NCBI GenBank assembly: GCA_021325455.1
Contig: JAJPHD010000008.1
Span: 62,001 to 126,000, forward strand
Direction: 5' to 3'
DNA length: 64,000 bases
From: Actinomycetota bacterium
Lineage (GTDB): Bacteria > Actinomycetota > Acidimicrobiia > Acidimicrobiales > JAJPHD01
Part shown: positions 8,640 to 16,738 of the stretch, in pieces
Layout of the letters: every line of letters begins with the position of its first letter
Numbering within the stretch: position 1 is the first letter of the stretch
Notes under the pieces: generated by a model
What the model was told of the DNA's origin: nothing
Seen by the model: only the letters and a program-made list of their open reading frames with translations
Database searches by the model: none
Made by a program: the position numbers and the translations under genes

Positions 8640-10127
8640 CTAGCCCGGCGCCTTCCCCTTCGGCACGGAGCCTGTCGCCTGGCCCGATCCCGCCCGGGCC
8701 CCTCCGCCCCCGCTGCGCCGCCGCCGCGACCGGCGGCCCGCCGCCTTGGCCAGCTCGGCCAGCGACTCCCCGAGGCCGGCCGCGATCTCCTCCAGTCCGG
8801 GCACGGTCTCCCGGCACCCCACCAGCCCGAAGTACATCGTTCCCTGGTAGCTGATGACGGTCATGTTGAGCCCGACCCCGTCGGTTATGGGGCCCATCGG
8901 GTACATGGCCCGCATGGGGGCGCCGGCGCAGTAGAGGGGGAACGAGGGGCCGGGAACATTGGAGATCACCACGTTGAACAGGGGGCGGACCCGGTCGAAG
9001 ACCTTCATCCTGGAGATCAGCCGGGCTGCCCGGGCCGCCACCGCCGGGGCGGCGAACTCCACCCAGTTCATGAGGGTCTCGGCCCCGATGGCCTCGTGCT
9101 GCTCCTTGGCGCCCTGCGTCCCCCGGCTGATGGCGTGCAGGCGCTCCACGGGGTCGTCGAGGGCAGTGGCCAGGGAGACGAGCATGGCCGAGACCCGGTT
9201 GCCCAGCGTCCCCCGCTCGTCAGCCCGGCGCACGGAGATCGGCACCATCCCCACCAGCGAGGCCTCGGGTAGCTCGCCCCTGGCCGCCAGGTAGCGGCGG
9301 AGGGCGCCGGCGCACACAGCCAGCACCACGTCGTTGACCGTGCCGCCCAGGGCGTTCTTCACCGCCTTCACCTCGTCTAGGGGGACCTCGGCGAAGGCCA
9401 CCCGCCGATGGGGGGTGATGCTGGAGTTGAACGAGACCTTGGGAGCGCTGAACGGCGCCGGCGGCGGGACCTCGAGCTCCCGCCGCTGGCGGGCCACGTG
9501 CAACCCCGTCTCCACCGACCGCTCCAGGGCCCGGGCCAGCTCGAGAGGCTGGCGGGCCAGCGACAGGACGGCAGAGGAGAGGAGCTCGAGATCGCTCGGC
9601 ACCCGGTCCGGCCGCCAGGGGGGGTCCTCGGGGGGGACCTTCCTCGGCTCGGGGCTCATGTCCAGCAGATTGGCCACCAGCTCGGCGCCCGAGATGCCGT
9701 CGATGGCGGCATGATGGGTCTTGCTCACCACCGCCACCATGCCCTCCTCCAAGCCCTCCACGACGTACATCTCCCAGAGGGGCTTGGCCCGGTCCAGGGG
9801 ACGGCCCATGAAGTCGGCAGTGAAGTCAGCCAGCTCGGCCGGTCCCCCCGGAGCGGGCAGGCAGGCCCGGCGCAGGTGGTAGTCGAGGTCGAACCCCGGG
9901 TCCTCGATCCACAGCGGGTGGTGGAGGCCGAAGGGCACCTCGACCAGACGCCGGCGGAACGGCGCCAGCAGCGGCAGCCTCTCCTCCACGAGGTCCCGGA
10001 CCCGGTGGAAGGACCAGTCTCCCTCCACACCCGAAGGGTCGAAGACGGCGGCCATGCCCACGTGCATGTGGGTGCTGGGCGTCTCCAGGTAGAGGAAGCC
10101 CGCATCGAGCCCGGAGAGGCGTCTCAT
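8640..10127 (-). CDS. Wax ester synthase / diacylglycerol O-acyltransferase (WS/DGAT)
   Basis: A 495-residue acyltransferase predicted to make triacylglycerol or wax esters from acyl-CoA and diacylglycerol or fatty alcohol. The N terminus MRRLSGLDAGFLYLETPSTH is typical of the family. The catalytic HHxxxDG motif is HHAAIDG at 138-144, and the later segments GNRVSAMLVSL and VISNVPGP also match. The C-terminal extension is basic and low-complexity. The ATG start lies 15 bases after mutM on the same strand, so it probably belongs to the dut-mutM transcription unit. Together with the cfa, plsC and glycerol genes in the window it points to active neutral-lipid metabolism. Confidence 0.92.
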   Translation of the reverse strand: MRRLSGLDAGFLYLETPSTHMHVGMAAVFDPSGVEGDWSFHRVRDLVEERLPLLAPFRRRLVEVPFGLHHPLWIEDPGFDLDYHLRRACLPAPGGPAELADFTADFMGRPLDRAKPLWEMYVVEGLEEGMVAVVSKTHHAAIDGISGAELVANLLDMSPEPRKVPPEDPPWRPDRVPSDLELLSSAVLSLARQPLELARALERSVETGLHVARQRRELEVPPPAPFSAPKVSFNSSITPHRRVAFAEVPLDEVKAVKNALGGTVNDVVLAVCAGALRRYLAARGELPEASLVGMVPISVRRADERGTLGNRVSAMLVSLATALDDPVERLHAISRGTQGAKEQHEAIGAETLMNWVEFAAPAVAARAARLISRMKVFDRVRPLFNVVISNVPGPSFPLYCAGAPMRAMYPMGPITDGVGLNMTVISYQGTMYFGLVGCRETVPGLEEIAAGLGESLAELAKAAGRRSRRRRSGGGGARAGSGQATGSVPKGKAPG

Positions 10128-10142
10128 CCGCCCATTCTTCCC

Positions 10143-11012
10143 CTACTTGATGAGCCGGGACAGCCGGCGGTCGGCCAGGACCCTGCCTTTGGTCTGGCAC
10201 CTCGGGCAGTACTGGAGGGACCGGTTGGAGAACCACACCTCCCTGATGGTGTCGCCGCAGACCGGGCAGGTCAGCCCGGCCCGCCCGTGCACGGCCAGCC
10301 CGGCCTTCTTCTCTCCCTTCAGCTTCGACGCCGCCAGGCCGGCGGAGCGGGCCAGGGCAGCGGAGAGCACCCCCACCAGGCCAGCATGGAGCCGGGCCAC
10401 CTCATCCCCCGTGAGACGCCCGGCGGGCTTGAATGGCGAGAGGCGGGCGGCGTGCAGGGCCTCGTCGGAGTAGGCGTTGCCCACCCCGGCCACCACCCGC
10501 TGGTCGGTCAGCGCCCCCTTCAGGTTGCCCCCCCGTCCAGCCAGCGCCGCGGCCAGGGTCGAGACGTCGAAATCAGGCGCCAGGGGGTCGGGCCCGAGAT
10601 CGGCCAAGGGCCTCACCTCCAAGGGATCCCGCACGACCCAGAGGGCCAAGCGCTTCTCCGTGCCGGCCTCGGTCAGCTCCAGCCCCCCGCCGCCCGAGAG
10701 CCCCAGGCGCAGGGCGAGAGGGCCCCGCCCGGGGTGGGCACGGGCCGAGGGCAGCTCGTCCCTCCACCGGACCCATCCCCCCCGGGCCAGGTGCACGACC
10801 AGGTGGAGGGGTGGGCCCGGCCCCGTCGCGAGCACCAGGAACTTACCCCGCCGGCCCACGCCGGCAACGGACCGCCCCAGCAGCTCGGTGAGCGGCGGGG
10901 CGAAGGTCTTGAGGGCAGCCACGGCCACCAGCTCCACCCTCTCCAGGACGCGCCCGGCCAGCCTGCGCTCGAGGTCCCTGGCCAGCGCCTCCACCTCGGG
11001 CAGCTCAGGCAC
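10143..11012 (-). CDS. mutM: Formamidopyrimidine-DNA glycosylase (Fpg/MutM family)
   Basis: A 289-residue base-excision-repair glycosylase/lyase that removes oxidised purines such as 8-oxoguanine. After removal of the initiator residue the protein begins PELPEVE, placing the catalytic Pro and Glu at the N terminus. The conserved Lys is in RRGKFLVL. The C-terminal zinc finger is CPVC-x16-CPRC, preceded by the DNA-binding segment GVGNAYSDEALHAARLSP. The start is GTG: the V of the VPELPEVE run is the only start that gives the obligatory Pro2. It lies eight bases after dut, forming a compact nucleotide-pool and DNA-damage pair. A Nei-type specificity cannot be excluded. Confidence 0.93.
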   Translation of the reverse strand: MPELPEVEALARDLERRLAGRVLERVELVAVAALKTFAPPLTELLGRSVAGVGRRGKFLVLATGPGPPLHLVVHLARGGWVRWRDELPSARAHPGRGPLALRLGLSGGGGLELTEAGTEKRLALWVVRDPLEVRPLADLGPDPLAPDFDVSTLAAALAGRGGNLKGALTDQRVVAGVGNAYSDEALHAARLSPFKPAGRLTGDEVARLHAGLVGVLSAALARSAGLAASKLKGEKKAGLAVHGRAGLTCPVCGDTIREVWFSNRSLQYCPRCQTKGRVLADRRLSRLIK

Positions 11013-11020
11013 CGTCGCCC

Positions 11021-11458
11021 CTACCGCCCGGTGTGCCCGAACCCCCCCATGCCCCGGGCACTGGCAGGCAGCTCGGCCACCACCTGGAACCGCACCTGCT
11101 CGGTCGCCATCACCACCAGCTGGGCGACGCGGTCGCCCCGCGCCACCTCGTAGTCCCGCTCGGGATCGGTGTTCACGAGCACCACCTTCAGCTCGTCCCG
11201 GTAGCCGGGGTCGATGAGGCCGGGGGCGTTCAGGACGGTGACCCCGTGGTGCAGGGCCAGGCCACTCCGGGGGACCACCAGGCCGGCCCACCCCCTGGGT
11301 ATGGCGACCGCCACCCCGGTGCCGACGGCGGCCCGGCCCCCGCCGGCGGCCAGGCGGACATCCTCGCGGGCGACGAGGTCAGCGCCGGCGTCCGCTTCCC
11401 GGGCATAGGCGGGCAGGTCCAGCTCGGGATCCAAGCGGAGCAGGTCGACTCGGACCAC
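11021..11458 (-). CDS. dut: dUTP diphosphatase
   Basis: A 145-residue trimeric dUTPase that hydrolyses dUTP to dUMP, keeping uracil out of DNA and supplying thymidylate synthesis. All five family motifs are visible: ADAGADL, PRSGLALHHG, NAPGLIDPGYRDE, RVAQLV and the C-terminal arm RGMGGFGHTG. The GTG at 11458 is chosen because it gives the usual length and the usual VVRVDLLRLDPEL opening. A TTG at 11494 would extend it by 12 residues and overlap the preceding small membrane-protein gene. It is followed by mutM after eight bases. Confidence 0.94.
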   Translation of the reverse strand: MVRVDLLRLDPELDLPAYAREADAGADLVAREDVRLAAGGGRAAVGTGVAVAIPRGWAGLVVPRSGLALHHGVTVLNAPGLIDPGYRDELKVVLVNTDPERDYEVARGDRVAQLVVMATEQVRFQVVAELPASARGMGGFGHTGR

Positions 11459-11471
11459 GGGCCGGCGGGCC

Positions 11472-11603
11472 TCAGTGACCGAGACCGAAGGCAACGGTCA
11501 AGGCCACCATGGCGCAGGCCACGACCGTGATGAGGGCCATCGGCCACTGCGCCAGCAGCTCGCGGCGGCTGGAGGGGAAGATGTGCCGGTCGGAGAGGGG
11601 CAT
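11472..11603 (-). CDS. 43-residue single-pass membrane peptide
   Basis: A small open reading frame from ATG 11603 to TGA 11472, too short for routine listing. It encodes a hydrophilic N terminus (MPLSDRHIFPSSRRELLAQW) followed by a hydrophobic helix of about 19 residues (MALITVVACAMVALTVAFG). It ends 13 bases before the preferred dut start and is divergent from orn by 35 bases, so it would be the first gene of the dut-mutM unit. No function is recognised. Small single-helix proteins in this position are plausible in actinobacteria, but I cannot assign a family. Confidence 0.5.
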   Translation of the reverse strand: MPLSDRHIFPSSRRELLAQWPMALITVVACAMVALTVAFGLGH

Positions 11604-11638
11604 GCCCGGAGAGTACCCGCCGCCTACCATCGACCTCT

Positions 11639-12190
11639 GTGCTCGTGTGGATGGACCTGGAGATGACCGGGCTGGACCCCTCCCGCCACGTCATCCTCGA
11701 GATCGCCACCCTGGTCACCGACGACCAGCTGGGGTTGGTGGCCGAGGGCCCCGACCTGGTGGTGCAAGCCCCTCCGGCCGCCCTGGAGGCCATGGAGGAG
11801 CCCGTGTCCAGCATGCACGCGAGGAGCGGGCTCATCGACGCCGTCCGGAGCTCAACGGTGTCCCTGGAGGAGGCGGGTGCTGCCACCTTGGACTTCCTGC
11901 GGTCGCACGTCCCCGAGCCAGGCACGGCACCCCTTTGCGGCAACTCGATAGGCACCGACAGGAGGTTCCTCGCCACCTACCTTCCCCGAGTGGACGCCCA
12001 CCTCCATTACCGGTCCATCGACGTGTCCAGCGTGAAGGAGCTGTGCCGGAGGTGGTACCCCGAGGAGTTCCGGAAGGCCCCCCGCAAGGTCTCCGGCCAC
12101 CGGGCCATGGACGACATCAAGGAGAGCCTGGCCGAGCTCGCCTACTACCGGGAGGCCATCTTCCGCCAGCCCGAGGAGGCCCGCCCGTGA
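11639..12190 (+). CDS. orn: Oligoribonuclease
   Basis: A 183-residue DEDDh exonuclease that degrades 2-5 nucleotide RNAs, including pGpG from cyclic-di-GMP turnover, completing mRNA decay. The motifs are WMDLEMTGLD (Exo I, Asp and Glu), GNSIGTDRRFL (Exo II) and SGHRAMDDIKES (Exo III with His and Asp). Length matches E. coli Orn. The GTG start is the first codon in frame and gives the normal MLVWMDLEMTGL opening. The stop overlaps the GTG of the following metallo-hydrolase gene by four bases, implying translational coupling. Confidence 0.95.
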   Translation: MLVWMDLEMTGLDPSRHVILEIATLVTDDQLGLVAEGPDLVVQAPPAALEAMEEPVSSMHARSGLIDAVRSSTVSLEEAGAATLDFLRSHVPEPGTAPLCGNSIGTDRRFLATYLPRVDAHLHYRSIDVSSVKELCRRWYPEEFRKAPRKVSGHRAMDDIKESLAELAYYREAIFRQPEEARP

Positions 12191-13263
12191 CACCCAAGCA
12201 GGAGCAAGAGCCTGCGGAGGAGGAGCCGAGGGAGGTCTCGCCCGGCATCGTCCGCCTGCAGCTCCCCGTGGACATGCCGGGCCTGGGTCACGTCAACGCC
12301 TACGCCATAGGGGACGGGCGGGGCGTGACCCTGGTGGACCCCGGCGTCCCCGGGGACCGCTCGTGGAAGGCCCTGCTGGCCAGGCTGGCGGACGCCGGGC
12401 TGTCCCCCGCCGACGTCCACACCATCCTCATCACGCACTCGCACCCCGACCACTTCGGGGGCGCCCACCGGCTGGCGGAGGAGGTGGGTGCGGCCATTGT
12501 CACCCACGGGGCGTGGCGGACCCGGCTGTGGCCGGGGGACGGCCGGGCAGCGCCCTGCCACCACCTGGCAGAGCTGCCGGACATCGACCCCGCCGACGTG
12601 GCTCCGTCCAATCCCTGGGAGGATCCTCTCCCCTGGGGAGGCGAGAGCATGGCGAGCGGCTGGCGCCGGCGCCTGGCCGAGGCCGGCCCGGCAGATCGCC
12701 CCCAGGACTGGGTTCCCCCCGAGCCCGACCGAGGCGTCGCCGACGGTGACAGCCTTCTCCTCGCCGACCGCGAGTGGATCTGCCTCTACACGCCAGGGCA
12801 CACCCTCGACCACCTGTGCCTCTACGACCCGGAGACCGGCACCCTCCTGTCGGGGGACCACGTGCTGCCGACCATCACCCCCCACATAGCCGGCATCGGC
12901 TCGGGCCGCGACCCCCTCTCCTCCTATGTCGCCTCCCTGGACCGGGTGGCCGGCGTGGGCCCGGTGAGGGTGGTCCTGCCCGCCCACGGGCAACCCTTCG
13001 CCGACCTGGCTGGCCGGGTGGCAGCCATCAAACGGCATCACGAGGAGCGCCTGGACCGGGTGGTCCGGATACTGGAGGGACTCAACCGGGCCACCGTGGC
13101 CGAGCTGTCCCACCACCTGTTCCGGCCCGACCTGTGGGGGCCAATGGCCGAGAGCGAGGCCTACGCCCACCTGGAGCACCTCCGGCTGGCCGGTGGGGTC
13201 GAGCGACGCCGGCGGGACGACGGTCTGCTGGAATACAGCTTGGCCACGGCGGAAAGGACTTAA
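12187..13263 (+). CDS. MBL-fold metallo-hydrolase (glyoxalase II / LACTB2-like)
   Basis: A 358-residue metallo-beta-lactamase-fold hydrolase. The metal site is complete: THSHPDHFGG (HxHxDH), a later His in YTPGHTLDHL, GDHVLP, and the C-terminal LPAHG. The last 100 residues form a winged-helix-like C-terminal domain (RVVRILEGLNRATVAELSHH) as in LACTB2-type proteins. The substrate is unknown; thioesters, lactones or RNA are all possible for the family. The GTG start overlaps the orn stop (GTGA). The aldo/keto reductase gene follows after four bases, so the three genes are probably one transcript. Confidence 0.83.
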   Translation: MTPKQEQEPAEEEPREVSPGIVRLQLPVDMPGLGHVNAYAIGDGRGVTLVDPGVPGDRSWKALLARLADAGLSPADVHTILITHSHPDHFGGAHRLAEEVGAAIVTHGAWRTRLWPGDGRAAPCHHLAELPDIDPADVAPSNPWEDPLPWGGESMASGWRRRLAEAGPADRPQDWVPPEPDRGVADGDSLLLADREWICLYTPGHTLDHLCLYDPETGTLLSGDHVLPTITPHIAGIGSGRDPLSSYVASLDRVAGVGPVRVVLPAHGQPFADLAGRVAAIKRHHEERLDRVVRILEGLNRATVAELSHHLFRPDLWGPMAESEAYAHLEHLRLAGGVERRRRDDGLLEYSLATAERT

Positions 13264-13267
13264 GCCC

Positions 13268-14320
13268 ATGGAGTACCGCACGCTCGGACGAACCGGGATC
13301 CAGGTATCGGCGCTCTGCCTGGGGGCCATGATGTTCGGCTCCTGGGGGAACCCCGACCGCCAAGCGGGGATGGAGGTGATCCGTGCCGGCCTGGATGCCG
13401 GGATCAACTTCATCGACACCGCCGACGTCTACAGCCGGGGGGAGTCCGAGGAGATAGTTGGTCAGGCCATCAAGGGCCGGCGGGACGACGTGGTGCTGGC
13501 GACCAAGTTCCACGGGGCGATGGGCGAGGACCCCAACCAGCGGGGCAACTCCAGGCGCTGGGTGGTCAGGGCCTGCGAGGACAGCCTGCGCCGGCTCGGG
13601 ACGGACTGGATCGACCTCTACCAGGTGCACCGCCCCGACCCCGGGACGGACATAGACGAGACCCTCGGCGCCCTAACGGACCTGGTCCGAGCGGGCAAGG
13701 TGCGGACCATCGGCTCTTCCACCTTCCCGGCCGAGGAGATAGTCGAGGCCCAGTGGGTGGCCGAGTCCCGCGCCAGGGAGCGGTTCCGCTGCGAGCAACC
13801 CCCGTACTCGATCTTCGCCCGGGGCGTGGAGGGCTCCGTCCTGCCCACCTGCCAGCGCTACGGGATGGGCGTGATCCCCTGGAGCCCGCTGAACGGCGGC
13901 TGGCTGACCGGGCGCTACCGGCGGAGTGGCACGGCTCCGGGAGCAGGCGAAGGGGCGGGCGGGACCCGTGCCCAGCGCATGCCAGAGCGCTTCGACCCCT
14001 CGGACCCCCACAACTCCCGCAAGCTGGACCTGGTGGAGGAGCTGTCCAAGCTGGCGTCCGAGGCGGGCTGCACCCTGGTGCACCTGGCGCTGGCCTTCGT
14101 GCTGAACCACCCGGCCGTGAGCTCGGCCATCATCGGGCCCCGGACCATGGACCAGCTCCAGGGTCAGATGGGGGCTTGCGACCTGCACCTCGAGGAAGCG
14201 GTGCTGGACCGGATCGACGAGCTGGTGCCTCCGGGGACCAACGTGGCGCCCTGGGACGCCGGATGGGCCTCGCCGGCCCTGGAGCCGGGACGACGCCGCC
14301 GGCCACGGCCCGGGCCGTAG
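13268..14320 (+). CDS. Aldo/keto reductase
   Basis: A 350-residue NADPH-dependent (alpha/beta)8-barrel oxidoreductase of the YajO/Tas-like branch. The family features are YRTLGRTGIQVSALCLGAMMFG at the N terminus, INFIDTADVYSRG with the catalytic Asp and Tyr, the Lys in VVLATKFHG, the His in DLYQVHRPDP, and the cofactor-binding tail VSSAIIGPRTMDQLQGQ. The substrate is not predictable. The start ATG is four bases after the metallo-hydrolase stop. The C terminus is extended by a short basic tail. Confidence 0.9.
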   Translation: MEYRTLGRTGIQVSALCLGAMMFGSWGNPDRQAGMEVIRAGLDAGINFIDTADVYSRGESEEIVGQAIKGRRDDVVLATKFHGAMGEDPNQRGNSRRWVVRACEDSLRRLGTDWIDLYQVHRPDPGTDIDETLGALTDLVRAGKVRTIGSSTFPAEEIVEAQWVAESRARERFRCEQPPYSIFARGVEGSVLPTCQRYGMGVIPWSPLNGGWLTGRYRRSGTAPGAGEGAGGTRAQRMPERFDPSDPHNSRKLDLVEELSKLASEAGCTLVHLALAFVLNHPAVSSAIIGPRTMDQLQGQMGACDLHLEEAVLDRIDELVPPGTNVAPWDAGWASPALEPGRRRRPRPGP

Positions 14321-14414
14321 GAGCGCTCTGGTCCGAGGGAGGGACCGATTAGGTCTTGGCCCGCGGCCTTTCGTAAGATGACCGTGCCCCGATGCTGAGG
14401 AGAGGGAGGCGGGC

Positions 14415-15746
14415 ATGGCCAGGTCGTGGTGGAAGCGTGGAGGGACCGGTGTGGCGGCCAGCCTGGGCGCCGTGTCCCTGGCCCTGGGACTGACCGCCGT
14501 GCCGGCGGCGGCCTCCCCGGCGAGGCGGATCGTCTACCACGTCCACCCCTTGGCGCACCTGGCCATCAGGACCTCCAAGGCGACCCCCGGGGGCTTCCCC
14601 TACACCCCGAGCCAGTGCGTGGCCAAGTTCGGCCTGGCCTGCTACAGCCCTCAGGACCTGCGCACCGGCTACGACATCCCCGCCGCTGACACCGGGGCAG
14701 GGCAGACCATCGTCATCGTCGACGCTTACGGCAGTCCGACCATCCGCTCCGACCTGGCCGTCTACGACGCGGAGTTCGGCCTTCCCAAGGCCACGCTGAA
14801 CATCTTCTATCCAGAGGGCCGCCCCACCTACAACCCCCGCCAGCACCACGGCGAGACCTCTTGGGCCGAGGAGACGAGCCTCGACGTCGAGCAGTCCCAT
14901 GGGCTGGCCCCCGGGGCGACGATCGACCTCGTGGTGGCACCCAACAACTCCGGCAACGCCCTGAACCTGGCCGAAGCCTTCGCCGTCGACCATCACCTGG
15001 GCAACGTGATGAGCATGAGCTTCGGGGCGCCCGAGGACCTCTTCCACGGCAACAACAACCAGGTGGCGCAGGCCAATCGCATCTACCGCCAGGCGGCGGC
15101 GGAGCACATGAGCCTGTTCGCCTCGTCGGGGGACGGCGGGGCCACCGAGGGGACGGCTACCCCCACGGCCCTCTTCCCCTCCTCCGATCCCCTGGTCACC
15201 TCGGTGGGGGGCACCAACCTGTTCCTCTCTGACAGCGGCGCCTACCAGTCCGAGGACACCTGGAACGACGCTGTCGACTGCCCCTTCGGCTGCACCGCCG
15301 GCGAGTTCGGGGCCACGGGAGGCGCTCCGAGCACCCTGTTCGCCTCACCCTCCTACCAGGACGGGATCACGGGGCAGGCGACAAGGACCACTTCTGACGT
15401 GTCCTTCAACGCCTCCGTCTACACGGCCACCATGATCTATCTGGGCTTCCTGGGCCCCAACAACGGCTTCTACTTCTTCGGGGGCACCAGCGAGGGCTCG
15501 CCGTCCTGGGCGTCCATCACCGCCATCGCCGACTCGGTCATCGGCCGGCCCCTCGGGCAGATGAACCCGCTCCTCTACAAGATCTATGGGACCTCCTCGT
15601 ACTCGAGCGACTTCCACGACATAACCGTGGGCAACAACGCCTTCCAGGGCCCCGGCTTTCCCGCCCGGGCGGGCTACGACCTGCCCACCGGCCTCGGCTC
15701 ACCGGACGTGGCCAACCTGATCACCTCCCTCGCCGCCGGCCAGTAA
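14415..15746 (+). CDS. Secreted S53 (sedolisin-type) serine-carboxyl peptidase
   Basis: A 443-residue exported peptidase. It has a Sec-type signal peptide (basic start, hydrophobic 13-32, AAAS cleavage region). The catalytic Glu and Asp are at 153 and 157 in WAEETSLDVEQ, the Asp in ASSGDGG is near 240, and the catalytic Ser is at 359 in FGGTSEGSPS. The calcium site is in FHDITVGNN. Sedolisins work at acid pH, consistent with an acid-tolerant lifestyle, though this is inference. The usual large N-terminal activation prodomain is missing: only about 60 residues separate the signal from the catalytic domain. The ATG follows a strong GGAGAGGGAGG ribosome site. Confidence 0.88.
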   Translation: MARSWWKRGGTGVAASLGAVSLALGLTAVPAAASPARRIVYHVHPLAHLAIRTSKATPGGFPYTPSQCVAKFGLACYSPQDLRTGYDIPAADTGAGQTIVIVDAYGSPTIRSDLAVYDAEFGLPKATLNIFYPEGRPTYNPRQHHGETSWAEETSLDVEQSHGLAPGATIDLVVAPNNSGNALNLAEAFAVDHHLGNVMSMSFGAPEDLFHGNNNQVAQANRIYRQAAAEHMSLFASSGDGGATEGTATPTALFPSSDPLVTSVGGTNLFLSDSGAYQSEDTWNDAVDCPFGCTAGEFGATGGAPSTLFASPSYQDGITGQATRTTSDVSFNASVYTATMIYLGFLGPNNGFYFFGGTSEGSPSWASITAIADSVIGRPLGQMNPLLYKIYGTSSYSSDFHDITVGNNAFQGPGFPARAGYDLPTGLGSPDVANLITSLAAGQ

Positions 15747-15784
15747 GGCAAGGACGGGTAAGGACGGGTGCTCCTCCGGGTACG

Positions 15785-16183
15785 GTGCCTGACGTGATAG
15801 ACGACGCCGTGAAGAACCTGGCCCAAGGCCCCAACTTCGCCGCCCTCACAACGGCGCTGCCCGGGGGCGCCTTCCAGACCAACGTCATGTGGGTGGACTG
15901 CGATGACGAGCACCTCCTCATCAACACCGAGGTGCACCGCCAGAAGTACAAGAACGTGTCCCGGGACCCCCGGGTGACGGTGGCCATCTGGGACCAGGCC
16001 AACCCCTACCACTACGCCGAGGTGCGGGGCAGGGTGGAGTCCACCACCACCGGCCCGGAGGCCAGGGCCCACATAGACCACTTGTCGCGCAAGTACACCG
16101 GCTCGGACTACGACGCCTCCGCCATCCAGAGCGAGAGGGTCATCCTGCGCATCGCCCCCGAGCGCCAGCGCCACCAGGCCTGA
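15785..16183 (+). CDS. PPOX-class F420/FMN-dependent oxidoreductase
   Basis: A 132-residue split-barrel flavin/deazaflavin protein resembling the F420-dependent FDOR-B proteins of mycobacteria. Typical features are FAALTTALPGGAFQTNVMWV, HRQKYKNVSRDPRVTVAI and YAEVRGRVE. Such proteins reduce small molecules with F420H2 or FMN. The substrate is unknown. The start is GTG at 15785 (MPDVIDDAV). The 38-base spacer before it contains a tandem AAGGACGGGT decamer. The stop TGA overlaps the probable CTG start of the next gene. Confidence 0.83.
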   Translation: MPDVIDDAVKNLAQGPNFAALTTALPGGAFQTNVMWVDCDDEHLLINTEVHRQKYKNVSRDPRVTVAIWDQANPYHYAEVRGRVESTTTGPEARAHIDHLSRKYTGSDYDASAIQSERVILRIAPERQRHQA

Positions 16184-16737
16184 GCACCCGCCTGCTCACC
16201 TTCGGCCACGGCACGCTCCCGGCCGAGGGGATCGCCTCCCTGCTGTCTGGCGCCGGCGTGGAGGCCGTGGTGGACGTGCGAACCGCCCCGGGGAGCCGCC
16301 GGCACCCCCATGTCGGGCGGGAGCAATTGGAGACCTGGCTACCCACCGCCGGCATCCGCTACCGCTGGGAGAGGAGGCTCGGGGGATGGCGGAAGGCCGG
16401 CGCCGGGTCCCCCAACGGAGGGCTCAGGAACGCATCCTTCCGCGGGTACGCCGACTGGATGGCCACCGCGGAGTTCGGGGCGGCCTTGGACCTGCTCGTG
16501 GAGGAGGCGGGCCAGCGGCCCACCGCCGCCATGTGCTCGGAGGCGGTCTGGTGGCGGTGCCACCGCCGGCTCCTGGCCGATGCCGCCGTGCTGCTGAGGG
16601 GCCTCGAGGTCCTGCACCTCGGGCACGACGGCAACCTCACCCTCCACCCCCCCACCCCCGAGGCGGTGCGCACCGAGATCGGTGGACGCCCGGTGCTGCG
16701 CTATCCCCCGGCTGCCGGCGACCCTCGTGCCAGGTAA
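16180..16737 (+). CDS. DUF488-family protein with probable CTG start
   Basis: A protein of the DUF488 family, about 185 residues. The family opening, normally a strand followed by GHS or GHG, is present here as LLTFGHGTLPAEGIA. It is followed by VVDVRTAPGSRRHPH and the later CSEAVWWRCHRRLLA segment. No ATG, GTG or TTG exists upstream of this conserved opening in frame. The best start is CTG at 16180, overlapping the preceding TGA as CTGA; CTG 16192 is an alternative. An internal GTG at 16258 would delete the conserved first strand. The biochemical role of the family is not established. Confidence 0.72.
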   Translation: MSTRLLTFGHGTLPAEGIASLLSGAGVEAVVDVRTAPGSRRHPHVGREQLETWLPTAGIRYRWERRLGGWRKAGAGSPNGGLRNASFRGYADWMATAEFGAALDLLVEEAGQRPTAAMCSEAVWWRCHRRLLADAAVLLRGLEVLHLGHDGNLTLHPPTPEAVRTEIGGRPVLRYPPAAGDPRAR

Positions 16738-16738
16738 C

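Noticed and set aside
15750-15769. Tandem AAGGACGGGT decamer before the PPOX gene as a regulatory site
   Set aside because: Two short copies in GC-rich DNA with no symmetry or other support; probably a slippage product or a duplicated ribosome-site-like sequence.
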